From Acidimicrobiaceae bacterium (lineage in GTDB: Bacteria; Actinomycetota; Acidimicrobiia; Acidimicrobiales; Acidimicrobiaceae), in assembly GCA_013044415.1 (NCBI GenBank), contig JABEUO010000036.1:1-6100 (forward strand): DNA of 6,100 nt, written 5' to 3'. Positions 1 through 4,431 of this stretch are shown here, piece by piece. The position numbers were made by a program, and so were the translations under genes. The notes beneath the pieces are model-generated. The model was not told where the DNA came from, did no database searches, and saw only the letters and a list, made by a program, of their open reading frames with translations. The number at the start of each line of letters is the position of its first letter. Positions within the stretch are counted from its first letter, which is position 1.

Positions 1-99
1 AGAGGCTCCCGTTACAGAGGCTCCCGTTACAGAGGCTCCCGTTACAGAGGCTCCCGTTACAGAGGCTCCCGTTACAGAGGCTCCCGTTACAGAGGCTCC
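1..99. repeat. 15-bp tandem repeat, six full copies plus a 9-base partial copy
   Basis: The unit AGAGGCTCCCGTTAC occurs six times without a single mismatch, followed by AGAGGCTCC and then unique sequence from position 100. The array reaches the left edge, so the true copy number is unknown. Because 15 is a multiple of three, copy-number change keeps the reading frame. All three plus frames are open through the array (RGSRY, EAPVT or RLPLQ pentapeptides) and two minus frames are open (VTGAS or NGSLC); the third minus frame contains TAA. Perfect identity of the copies suggests recent expansion or homogenisation, so the array is likely to vary in length between strains. Confidence 0.97.
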
Positions 100-171
100 A
101 TAGTACTGATCACCTTTGATCAAGAAGCGGCCGTCAAAGTCGGTAAAATACCCGTCAGTAACTTCGCTTAG
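1..171 (+). CDS. Possible 3' end of a repeat-containing protein gene (partial, frame uncertain)
   Basis: Three plus frames leave the repeat. Frame 1 reads RGSRY repeats, then a unique tail of 23 residues (RGS followed by IVLITFDQEAAVKVGKIPVS and NFA), and ends at TAG 169-171, which is followed in frame by TAA and TGA. Frame 2 reads EAPVT repeats and stops at 101-103, directly after the array. Frame 3 stops at 117-119. Frame 1 is preferred weakly: its unique codons begin mostly with purines and it ends in three consecutive stops. Frame 2 is a serious rival because Pro/Thr/Glu-rich pentapeptides are common in surface-protein tails. Plus orientation is supported by the intrinsic terminator at 225-260. 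An antisense frame (VTGAS repeats) is also open but has only a TTG as possible start and no ribosome binding site. No function can be assigned. Confidence 0.3.
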   Translation, partial: RGSRYRGSRYRGSRYRGSRYRGSRYRGSRYRGSIVLITFDQEAAVKVGKIPVSNFA

Positions 172-224
172 TAATGATTCATCAAAGAAGACGGTTCTGA
201 TCCTGAACCGGGGTTATTGATTGG

Positions 225-260
225 TTCGAGGGGCCACACCGGCCCCTCGAATAGCTTTTT
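225..260 (+). terminator. Strong intrinsic terminator
   Basis: A perfect 11-bp stem is formed by TTCGAGGGGCC (225-235) and GGCCCCTCGAA (241-251) around a 5-nt loop ACACC. It is followed by TAGC and a run of five T (256-260). Read on the minus strand the hairpin has no T-run after it, so it works in the plus direction and should end the transcript of the gene entering from the left edge. Confidence 0.85.
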
Positions 261-292
261 ATGGCACAATTGCCAACCAGCTCGGCTAAGAG

Positions 293-477
293 CTACAAGA
301 CCCTTCTAATTTGCTTGTAGTCATCGATTGGGATCAGCACATCGGGCATAGGTTTCCAGGGAACCTGAAAACCGCCTCCGTCGACCATCAGTCCAGCAAA
401 GCGAGCAAAACTTCAAGGTCTTGGCTGCTGGCCCCTGGATAACCTAGCAAAACTTTGATATTGGTATGTTCAAGCAA
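293..477 (-). pseudogene. Broken or frameshifted minus-strand reading frame
   Basis: Two overlapping short minus frames read like one protein split by a one-base frameshift. The upstream frame (477 down to 388) contains IKVLLGYPGASSQDLEVLLA and ends at TGA 390-388. The downstream frame (388 down to 293) starts with ATG at 388-386, contains MVDGGGFQVPWKPMPDVLIP then IDDYKQIRRVL, and ends at TAG 295-293. The stop and the ATG overlap as TGATG. Switching frame near position 410 would join them into about 55 residues. Neither piece has a convincing ribosome binding site; the only start for the first is a TTG overlapping the end of the neighbouring gene. I do not recognise the family. Alternatives are a sequencing error, a decayed gene, a translationally coupled pair of tiny proteins, or chance. 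Confidence 0.28.
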
Positions 478-1033
478 TTACGCCACTCTTCGGAGCATTT
501 CCAGGCTGAGAATTGGGTCCAGGATTACCTTGACCCTTACTCCCTTGACCGGGTTGAAAAGCGACAACCCTAGTCAAGACGTTATTCTTCTCAATTAATC
601 TCGCGCGAAGCTTGATTCCTGCGCCAAGGTCAGTCTGCATTTGTTGTAAGGAAAGCTTTCCAAACTTAGTACTTTGGCCGATACTTTCCGTAATACTAAC
701 GCCCGCAGGACCCGCAATAGTAATGGAAGTAGGCGAAAGCGCGGTTACCAACCCCCTATCAAAAGAGAGCGTAATCGTTTTCCCAGAATGACTTGTCCTG
801 GTCACCACCACCTCCTGACCTCGCATGAGCCAGGATAACCAGCCCTTACCAGCACCTTTTCCTGTAGCAGTTGCACCTTTTAGGGCTACCGGCGCTACGA
901 TACTGGTCGGACCGGTTGATGACACATTCGACATAGCAGGCGACAATCCCAAAGCGGCCAAGCCGCCCACCATGGCAACTCCACCTACGGCGAGGCTTAA
1001 TTGTTTTTTAGAGATAAAAGTTGCAAATTTCAT
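470..1033 (-). CDS. Predicted exported protein with a DUF5666-like domain
   Basis: A 187-residue protein. The N-terminus has lysines at 2, 9 and 10 followed by a hydrophobic Gly/Ala/Leu/Val segment (about 12-30) and SPA, which looks like a signal peptide or a single membrane anchor, so the rest is probably outside the membrane. Residues about 86-160 have short beta-strand character: TITLSFDRGLVTALSPTSIT, then a small loop, an STKF segment, and a second half with LGAGIKLRARLIEKNNVLTR. This order resembles DUF5666, a small beta-rich domain of unknown function in secreted bacterial proteins; the match is by pattern only. Residues 161-187 are a Gly/Pro/Gln/Asn/Ser-rich tail, probably disordered. 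The ATG at 1033 gives a natural signal peptide. There is no good Shine-Dalgarno sequence, but a TANNNT hexamer lies 9 nt upstream. It is divergent from the crotonase gene. No function can be assigned. Confidence 0.82.
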   Translation of the reverse strand: MKFATFISKKQLSLAVGGVAMVGGLAALGLSPAMSNVSSTGPTSIVAPVALKGATATGKGAGKGWLSWLMRGQEVVVTRTSHSGKTITLSFDRGLVTALSPTSITIAGPAGVSITESIGQSTKFGKLSLQQMQTDLGAGIKLRARLIEKNNVLTRVVAFQPGQGSKGQGNPGPNSQPGNAPKSGVIA

Positions 1034-1048
1034 ATCATCAGTATCGTA
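1034..1048 (-). promoter_or_regulatory. Candidate -10 element for a near-leaderless transcript
   Basis: On the minus strand TACGAT (1048-1043) fits the TANNNT -10 pattern and ends 9 nt before the ATG at 1033. Transcription would then begin only a few bases before the start codon, consistent with the lack of a Shine-Dalgarno sequence. No clear -35 hexamer is visible. Confidence 0.25.
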
Positions 1049-1160
1049 TGCCCATGTAAGTGAGCTATTACTAAATCATTATGAAAGTGTTAGGTGATGC
1101 ATAACAGACACAAATCGGAGCGTCTCAATTAAAGTCAACTCCATTTCTGCCCAGTTTGGA

Positions 1161-1188
1161 TTGATAAGCAAGACTAAGGTCATATCAA
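1161..1188 (+). promoter_or_regulatory. Candidate promoter for the crotonase gene
   Basis: TTGATA (1161-1166) and TATCAA (1183-1188) are separated by 16 bp, giving a -35/-10-like pair. The predicted transcript start, near 1195, leaves a leader of about 15 nt that still includes the GGGGG ribosome binding site. Both hexamers deviate from consensus, so this is a weak assignment. Confidence 0.3.
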
Positions 1189-1197
1189 GGTAAAGAT

Positions 1198-1209
1198 AAA
1201 GGGGGCTCG
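1198..1209 (+). promoter_or_regulatory. Ribosome binding site of the crotonase gene
   Basis: AAAGGGGG (1198-1205) lies 4 nt before the ATG at 1210. This purine block supports that start over later in-frame codons. Confidence 0.65.
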
Positions 1210-1980
1210 ATGGAAGAAGTACTTAGTGCGGAAACTATTGACCACGTGCTGATCATCACCATCGATAGACCCGAAGCTAGAAACGCTATAAACCCAAGGG
1301 TAGCACGGGAGATTGAAGATCAGCTAGATCGCCTGGAACTGGATCAAAATCTATGGATCGGAATACTCACAGGCTCCCCGCCAGTTTTCTCTGCCGGAGC
1401 CGATTTAAAGGAAATTGCCGCTGGGAATGGCGACAAGCTGTCCACCGAAAAGGGAGGATTTGCCGGAATTGCTAAAAGGCACAGGAGAAAGCCTCTTATC
1501 GCCGCAGTGGAGGGTCCCGCACTAGCAGGGGGCTGCGAAATTGTCCTCGCCTGCGACCTAATCGTGGCCAGCAACCAAGCCACCTTCGGATTACCAGAAG
1601 TAAAGCGATCACTAGTTGCTGGGGCAGGCGGACTCTTTCGGCTCTTTGATCGACTTCCAGCTAGTGTCGCCACCGAAATGGTTCTGACTGGAAATCCGAT
1701 CACCTCGGCCACTGCAGCCCAATATGGGATGATAAATCGACTTTGCCAAGATGGAACTGCCCTAGAAACCGCGCTCGCCCTAGCTAGACAAATCTGCGAA
1801 AATGCACCGCTTTCTGTTTGGGAGTCGCTTGGCGTGATGCAGTTCGCTCAGAGACACCGCGACTCAGAACTATTCAGATTGTCCAGCGATGCTCTAATGA
1901 ACCTAATGAATTCCGACGACTTAAACGAAGGTCTCCAAGCGTTCATAGAAAAACGACCGCCCAAATGGGTCGGGAAGTGA
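1210..1980 (+). CDS. Enoyl-CoA hydratase/isomerase (crotonase) family protein
   Basis: A 256-residue protein of normal length for a single-domain cytoplasmic crotonase. These enzymes bind acyl-CoA thioesters and stabilise an enolate in an oxyanion hole; hydratases add water to trans-2-enoyl-CoA. Visible signatures are DRPEARNAIN (19-28), the first oxyanion loop FSAGADLKE (60-68), and the second oxyanion loop with signature ALAGGCEIVLACDLIVAS (104-121). Glu110 (GGCE) and Glu130 (FGLPE) occupy the positions of the two catalytic glutamates of mitochondrial enoyl-CoA hydratase (Glu144 and Glu164), so hydratase chemistry is possible. The LPEVKRSLVAGAGGLFRL segment (128-145) resembles actinobacterial EchA-type proteins. 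The C-terminus (about 197-256) is the usual helical trimerisation region. No acyl-CoA dehydrogenase, thiolase or ligase gene is adjacent, so the substrate cannot be inferred, and crotonases include many non-hydratase activities. The family call is secure; the exact reaction is not. Confidence 0.95.
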   Translation: MEEVLSAETIDHVLIITIDRPEARNAINPRVAREIEDQLDRLELDQNLWIGILTGSPPVFSAGADLKEIAAGNGDKLSTEKGGFAGIAKRHRRKPLIAAVEGPALAGGCEIVLACDLIVASNQATFGLPEVKRSLVAGAGGLFRLFDRLPASVATEMVLTGNPITSATAAQYGMINRLCQDGTALETALALARQICENAPLSVWESLGVMQFAQRHRDSELFRLSSDALMNLMNSDDLNEGLQAFIEKRPPKWVGK

Positions 1981-1988
1981 CCGACCTA
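1966..1988 (+). other. Small inverted repeat spanning the crotonase stop codon
   Basis: GGTCGG (1968-1973) and CCGACC (1981-1986) pair perfectly around a 7-nt loop that contains the TGA stop. One G-T and one T-A pair extend the stem to 8 positions. No T-run follows, so it is not a classical intrinsic terminator. It could protect the 3' end or be chance. The rest of the convergent gap up to 2135 shows no gene or clear terminator. Confidence 0.35.
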
Positions 1989-2135
1989 GGAGATCGATCG
2001 GCGTTGGGGCTGAATCTTGATATAGCATGACTGCAAATACTTGATAATACGAAATAGACGCTCGCTTTTGCCAGAGGAACCAATGTAGGTCAATTATTCG
2101 GTATTTCTTCAACTCTATTTACTCGTGCCTGCGAG

Positions 2136-2555
2136 TCAAGCCATCTCGGTTGGTGGGAGGAGGTTGATTTCACCAAGTAATCCAACTACGCCGTCCGCCA
2201 AATCCAAAGCGCCCACCATGTTAATTTCAAACCATCTGGCATCCTTTGCGTCATCACCCGCAACAGGTAAGTTCACAGAAAGATCCGGGCTAACGAGTTC
2301 TACATAGTAATCAATGATCAGGTATCTGTTTTCCTCATTGTGAACTTCAACCCAGCCCGCAGGAGTAGTGGCCTTTGCCGTTACGCCGGTCTCTTCGAGG
2401 AGTTCGCGCTCTACCGCTTCTTGCAGGGTCTCCCCTGGCTCCATCTTGCCTCCTGGTGGTGCCCACTTGCCTATTCCGATTCCCCTGCCCCGCTGCACCA
2501 GAAGGATTTTTCCTTCACAAACGGCAATCGCCGCTACCGCTATTTTGAGGTCCAT
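2136..2555 (-). CDS. Nudix hydrolase
   Basis: A 139-residue cytoplasmic protein with one Nudix domain, typical in length for MutT/ADP-ribose pyrophosphatase-like enzymes, which hydrolyse nucleoside diphosphates linked to another group. The Nudix box G-x5-E-x7-REUxEExGU is complete from Gly36 to Val58, with Glu42, Arg50, Glu51, Glu54, Glu55 and Gly57 all present, so metal binding and catalysis should be intact. It is preceded by the usual GKWAPPGGK segment (29-37). Strands with RYLIIDYYVEL (77-87) and the DARWFE segment (105-110) complete the fold. No specificity motif outside the box allows a substrate to be named. Its start lies 7 nt after the stop of the GNAT gene, and its ribosome binding site overlaps that stop, so the pair is very likely translationally coupled. 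It converges on the crotonase gene with a gap of 155 bp. Confidence 0.95.
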   Translation of the reverse strand: MDLKIAVAAIAVCEGKILLVQRGRGIGIGKWAPPGGKMEPGETLQEAVERELLEETGVTAKATTPAGWVEVHNEENRYLIIDYYVELVSPDLSVNLPVAGDDAKDARWFEINMVGALDLADGVVGLLGEINLLPPTEMA

Positions 2556-2565
2556 TGGTCCCCTA
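2556..2565 (-). promoter_or_regulatory. Ribosome binding site of the Nudix gene, overlapping the GNAT stop codon
   Basis: On the minus strand AGGGGA (2564-2559) precedes the ATG at 2555 by 3 nt and shares bases with the TAG stop (2565-2563) of the acetyltransferase. This arrangement points to translational coupling of the two genes. Confidence 0.65.
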
Positions 2566-3033
2566 CCCGCGCTGGCTATCGAAACCAGCCAACGATAGTT
2601 TCAGCACCAGCAGCCTGGCTTTAAAACCAAGCCCTTCGAACAGATTCTTCACTTCACGTGCGCCAGGCAGGGCAAGCGCATCCAGACTCCTTAAGCCCCG
2701 GGAATAAGCCAACTCGACAACCGCCTCGAGCAACGCCTCGCCAATGCCTATTCGCCTGGCCCCTGGTTCCACATAGATTTGATCCACGGTTCCAGTCTCG
2801 TTAGCTTCAAAAACGACTGAACAGTAGCCAACTATGCATCCGTCGATTTCACTCACTATCAGTACTCTGCCTTCTTCACCACTGGGTGCAGTACCAATAG
2901 TGCGTACAAGATCTTCACCTCCTCGGAGGTTAGCCATCTCGAATAGGAACTGACTCCGCAAATCGCTGACAGCGGGCTCGTCGCTCGAAACTTGGCGCCT
3001 CACGACAAAGTGCGGAAACTCACTTGAAGTCAC
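2563..3033 (-). CDS. GNAT family N-acetyltransferase
   Basis: A 156-residue protein with one GNAT fold, which transfers an acetyl group from acetyl-CoA to an amine. Motif A is clear: the strand VDQIYVEPGARR (83-94) leads into the pyrophosphate-binding loop R93-x-x-G96-x-G98 and the helix EALLEAVVELAYSRG (99-113). Motif B follows with NLFEGLGFKARLLVLKL (130-146), where the LGF turn is typical. The N-terminal half includes VLIVSEIDGCIVGYCSVVFE (57-76), the usual strand pair before motif A. The acceptor cannot be told from sequence. The start codon is GTG at 3033-3031, with AGGA 7 nt upstream (3044-3041). It is the first gene of a tight pair with the Nudix hydrolase. The 163-bp gap upstream carries a repeated motif that may be regulatory. 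Confidence 0.93.
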   Translation of the reverse strand: MTSSEFPHFVVRRQVSSDEPAVSDLRSQFLFEMANLRGGEDLVRTIGTAPSGEEGRVLIVSEIDGCIVGYCSVVFEANETGTVDQIYVEPGARRIGIGEALLEAVVELAYSRGLRSLDALALPGAREVKNLFEGLGFKARLLVLKLSLAGFDSQRG

Positions 3034-3044
3034 TATGAAATCCT
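3034..3044 (-). promoter_or_regulatory. Ribosome binding site supporting a GTG start
   Basis: On the minus strand AGGA (3044-3041) is 7 nt before GTG 3033-3031. No in-frame ATG with a comparable site lies close by, so the non-ATG start is preferred. Confidence 0.5.
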
Positions 3045-3074
3045 GACAAAATCCTCAAGAGGCGAAAACCCCTA

Positions 3075-3175
3075 TGACCGCAAAGTCAAACCGCTCCCCG
3101 ACAACTCTAAAATTACGACCTGTTGTCCAAGCATCTAAATTTTCCAGAATAGAACATGGCATTGACCCGCAAAGT
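3075..3175. repeat. Pair of direct repeats TGACC(C)GCAAAGT upstream of the GNAT gene
   Basis: TGACCGCAAAGT (3075-3086) and TGACCCGCAAAGT (3163-3175) differ by one inserted C and are 88 bp apart start to start. They lie in the 163-bp gap (3034-3196) between the 181-aa gene and the GNAT gene. The position suits operator sites for the GNAT-Nudix pair, but no regulator is known and no good promoter or terminator is visible in the gap. Confidence 0.35.
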
Positions 3176-3196
3176 TGACCAAACGGAGGATAGCAG

Positions 3197-3742
3197 CTAA
3201 TCGCCTTGTTGTGCAATGCGATTTTCACGAATCTCAGATAGACGATTGAGGATGGTTCTTCGCCTCCTGCCAGCTAGTTCGTATCCCTCAACCTCGGCAA
3301 GTTCCTCTTCGCCGAGGAGCTCGAGGTGTCGTATTACCTGAGCAGCAGTCAATTGATCGTAGTTGGCAATCGTTCCAACCACTCCCGAATTAGCCGCCGA
3401 TTGCGATGGCTTAGGCTCCCCCTGAGTACTGTCCGCTGAGCCATCTCGGCCCTTATCTTCTCTACGACCGCCTGGTGCCCCTCCAAAGAGATTCTTCACG
3501 CCTGAGACTACTTCATCGACCTTCGGTCCATAGCTATGCCTCAGAAAGCCCACTGTGAGCCTTCCGACCATCTCCGCCGACTGAATCTTTTCAGCAACTA
3601 TTCTCTCGCCGTCTTTGGCCGCGGTAGGGACCGCCTTTGCCAAGGCGGACGTCACCCCAACTGAAAAATAGACGACATCCTTGACAAAACCTCTAGGGTC
3701 AAAACCTTCGGGACCGTAGGCCGGGCCTTCCTCTTGAGTCAT
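3197..3742 (-). CDS. Actinobacterial-type protein of unknown function with C-terminal YD-L/YE/R-TIL helical domain
   Basis: A 181-residue protein in three parts. Residues about 15-85 are mostly helical and moderately hydrophobic (GFVKDVVYFSVGVTSALAKA at 18-37, then VGRLTVGFLRHSYG), suggesting membrane or surface association but with no clear transmembrane helix. Residues 86-120 form a Gly/Arg/Ser/Gln-rich linker. Residues 126-171 contain ANYDQLTAAQVIRHLELLG, EELAEVEGYE and RRRRTILNRLSEI. From memory, this YD-x-L-T-x2-x-V-x2-x-L ... ELx2VxxYE ... R-TIL-x-R pattern is a short helical domain at the ends of many actinobacterial proteins of unknown role. The ATG at 3742 lies 10 nt after the DUF4193 stop; only TAGG, overlapping that stop, resembles a ribosome binding site, so translation is probably coupled. 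No enzymatic motif is seen. Confidence 0.85.
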   Translation of the reverse strand: MTQEEGPAYGPEGFDPRGFVKDVVYFSVGVTSALAKAVPTAAKDGERIVAEKIQSAEMVGRLTVGFLRHSYGPKVDEVVSGVKNLFGGAPGGRREDKGRDGSADSTQGEPKPSQSAANSGVVGTIANYDQLTAAQVIRHLELLGEEELAEVEGYELAGRRRRTILNRLSEIRENRIAQQGD

Positions 3743-3752
3743 GGAAGAAAAC

Positions 3753-4352
3753 CTAGACGCAATCCCGACAGAATGAGCGCTTCGGGTCGGCCAACTGGCT
3801 TCTTTTCTTCACAAGAAAACATGACTGACATACGAATTCATCGGGCTGCCTAGGGAGCACCCTCGTTATCGTTTCTCCTCGATCATCGGCTTCTAGATCG
3901 TCGTCGTCGTCGTCGATGACTACTAGGCGCTCGCGAAGTATGTCGTCGAGACTCGCTTCGACTTCATCTTCGTCGATATCGTCGAAGTCATCATCATCTT
4001 CATCGGATTCAGTCGAGTCTTCAAGTGCCGATTCGTCATCGTCTGTCTCTAGATCATCGTCCTCATCGTCTTCAACCTCGTCGTCCACAAGCACGTCATC
4101 GATGCCGTCCACGAGATCATCTTCAAGGACATCTACAAAATCTACGTCGTCGTCGAAATCAATATCGTCGTCGAATTCGACTTCCTCTTCCTCGAAATCC
4201 TCTTCTGAAATAAAATCTGGCTCCTCGCCAAAACCTTCGGCCTCGTCATCTTCTTCGCCTTCGAATACGTGGTCTTCGGCCAGAGGATCAAGCCCTTTGC
4301 CAACTTCCTCGACCTCATCTACTAATTCTTCGCTCTTTTTTTTCCTGGCCAT
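3753..4352 (-). CDS. DUF4193 family protein with a long acidic region and a CxxC...CxxC zinc-ribbon-like tail
   Basis: With the start chosen here the protein has 199 residues: a basic N-terminus (MARKKK), an extreme Asp/Glu region, and a conserved tail. Between residues 31 and 160 I count 77 acidic residues of 130. The tail TRVLPRQPDEFVCQSCFLVK (163-182), then KRSQL, and CRDC near the end match DUF4193, an actinobacterial family of unknown function. Cys175, Cys178, Cys195 and Cys198 form CxxC-x16-CxxC, which probably binds zinc. As I recall, usual members are about 100 residues with a shorter acidic stretch, so this one is about double through expansion of the acidic part. The ATG at 4352 is preferred to an in-frame GTG at 4406 because AGAGG lies 5 nt upstream and MARKKK begins a natural product. 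It follows the ThyX-like gene by 79 bp and precedes the 181-aa gene by 10 bp. Cytoplasmic; role unknown. Confidence 0.92.
   Translation of the reverse strand: MARKKKSEELVDEVEEVGKGLDPLAEDHVFEGEEDDEAEGFGEEPDFISEEDFEEEEVEFDDDIDFDDDVDFVDVLEDDLVDGIDDVLVDDEVEDDEDDDLETDDDESALEDSTESDEDDDDFDDIDEDEVEASLDDILRERLVVIDDDDDDLEADDRGETITRVLPRQPDEFVCQSCFLVKKRSQLADPKRSFCRDCV
3898..3915. repeat. TCG trinucleotide repeat, six copies, inside the acidic region
   Basis: Six perfect TCG units. On the coding (minus) strand this is part of codons for the DDDDDD stretch at residues 147-152, mostly GAC. It is in frame, so slippage would only change the length of the acidic run. Confidence 0.8.
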
Positions 4353-4362
4353 CTCAACCTCT
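4353..4362 (-). promoter_or_regulatory. Ribosome binding site that decides the DUF4193 start
   Basis: On the minus strand AGAGG (4362-4358) is 5 nt before ATG 4352-4350. The alternative GTG at 4406-4404 has no comparable site, and the 18 extra residues it would add do not resemble the family. Confidence 0.7.
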
Positions 4363-4431
4363 GCACAAACTGTTCGACCGAATACTAACTGCCTCGATCC
4401 AAACACCTACATATAATCGCTTCATTCCAAC

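Noticed and set aside
1..99. CRISPR array
   Set aside because: Units are directly adjacent 15-mers with no spacers and no cas gene nearby.
825..1097. A 90-codon plus frame opposite the DUF5666-like gene
   Set aside because: The minus-strand product has a clear signal-peptide-like N-terminus; the plus frame is its shadow.
1344..1712. A 122-codon minus frame inside the crotonase gene
   Set aside because: Antisense shadow of a gene with complete family motifs.
1921..2112. A 63-codon minus frame across the convergent gap
   Set aside because: It overlaps the end of the well-supported crotonase gene, has no ribosome binding site seen and resembles nothing I know.
2121..2136. Hairpin ACTCG-TGCCTG-CGAGT at the end of the Nudix gene, considered as a terminator
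   Set aside because: Only 5 bp of stem and no T-run on the correct side in either direction.
2340..2624. Plus frames opposite the Nudix gene
   Set aside because: Shadows of the complete Nudix box on the minus strand.
4350..4406. GTG start adding 18 residues to the DUF4193 protein
   Set aside because: No Shine-Dalgarno sequence at the GTG, whereas AGAGG precedes the internal ATG, and the extra residues do not look like the family N-terminus.
3916..4416. A 166-codon plus-strand frame rich in serine
   Set aside because: It is the antisense image of the Asp/Glu codons of the DUF4193 gene (GAC/GAT/GAA give TCG/TCA/TTC-like codons). It has no ribosome binding site, and the minus-strand protein has a recognisable family tail.
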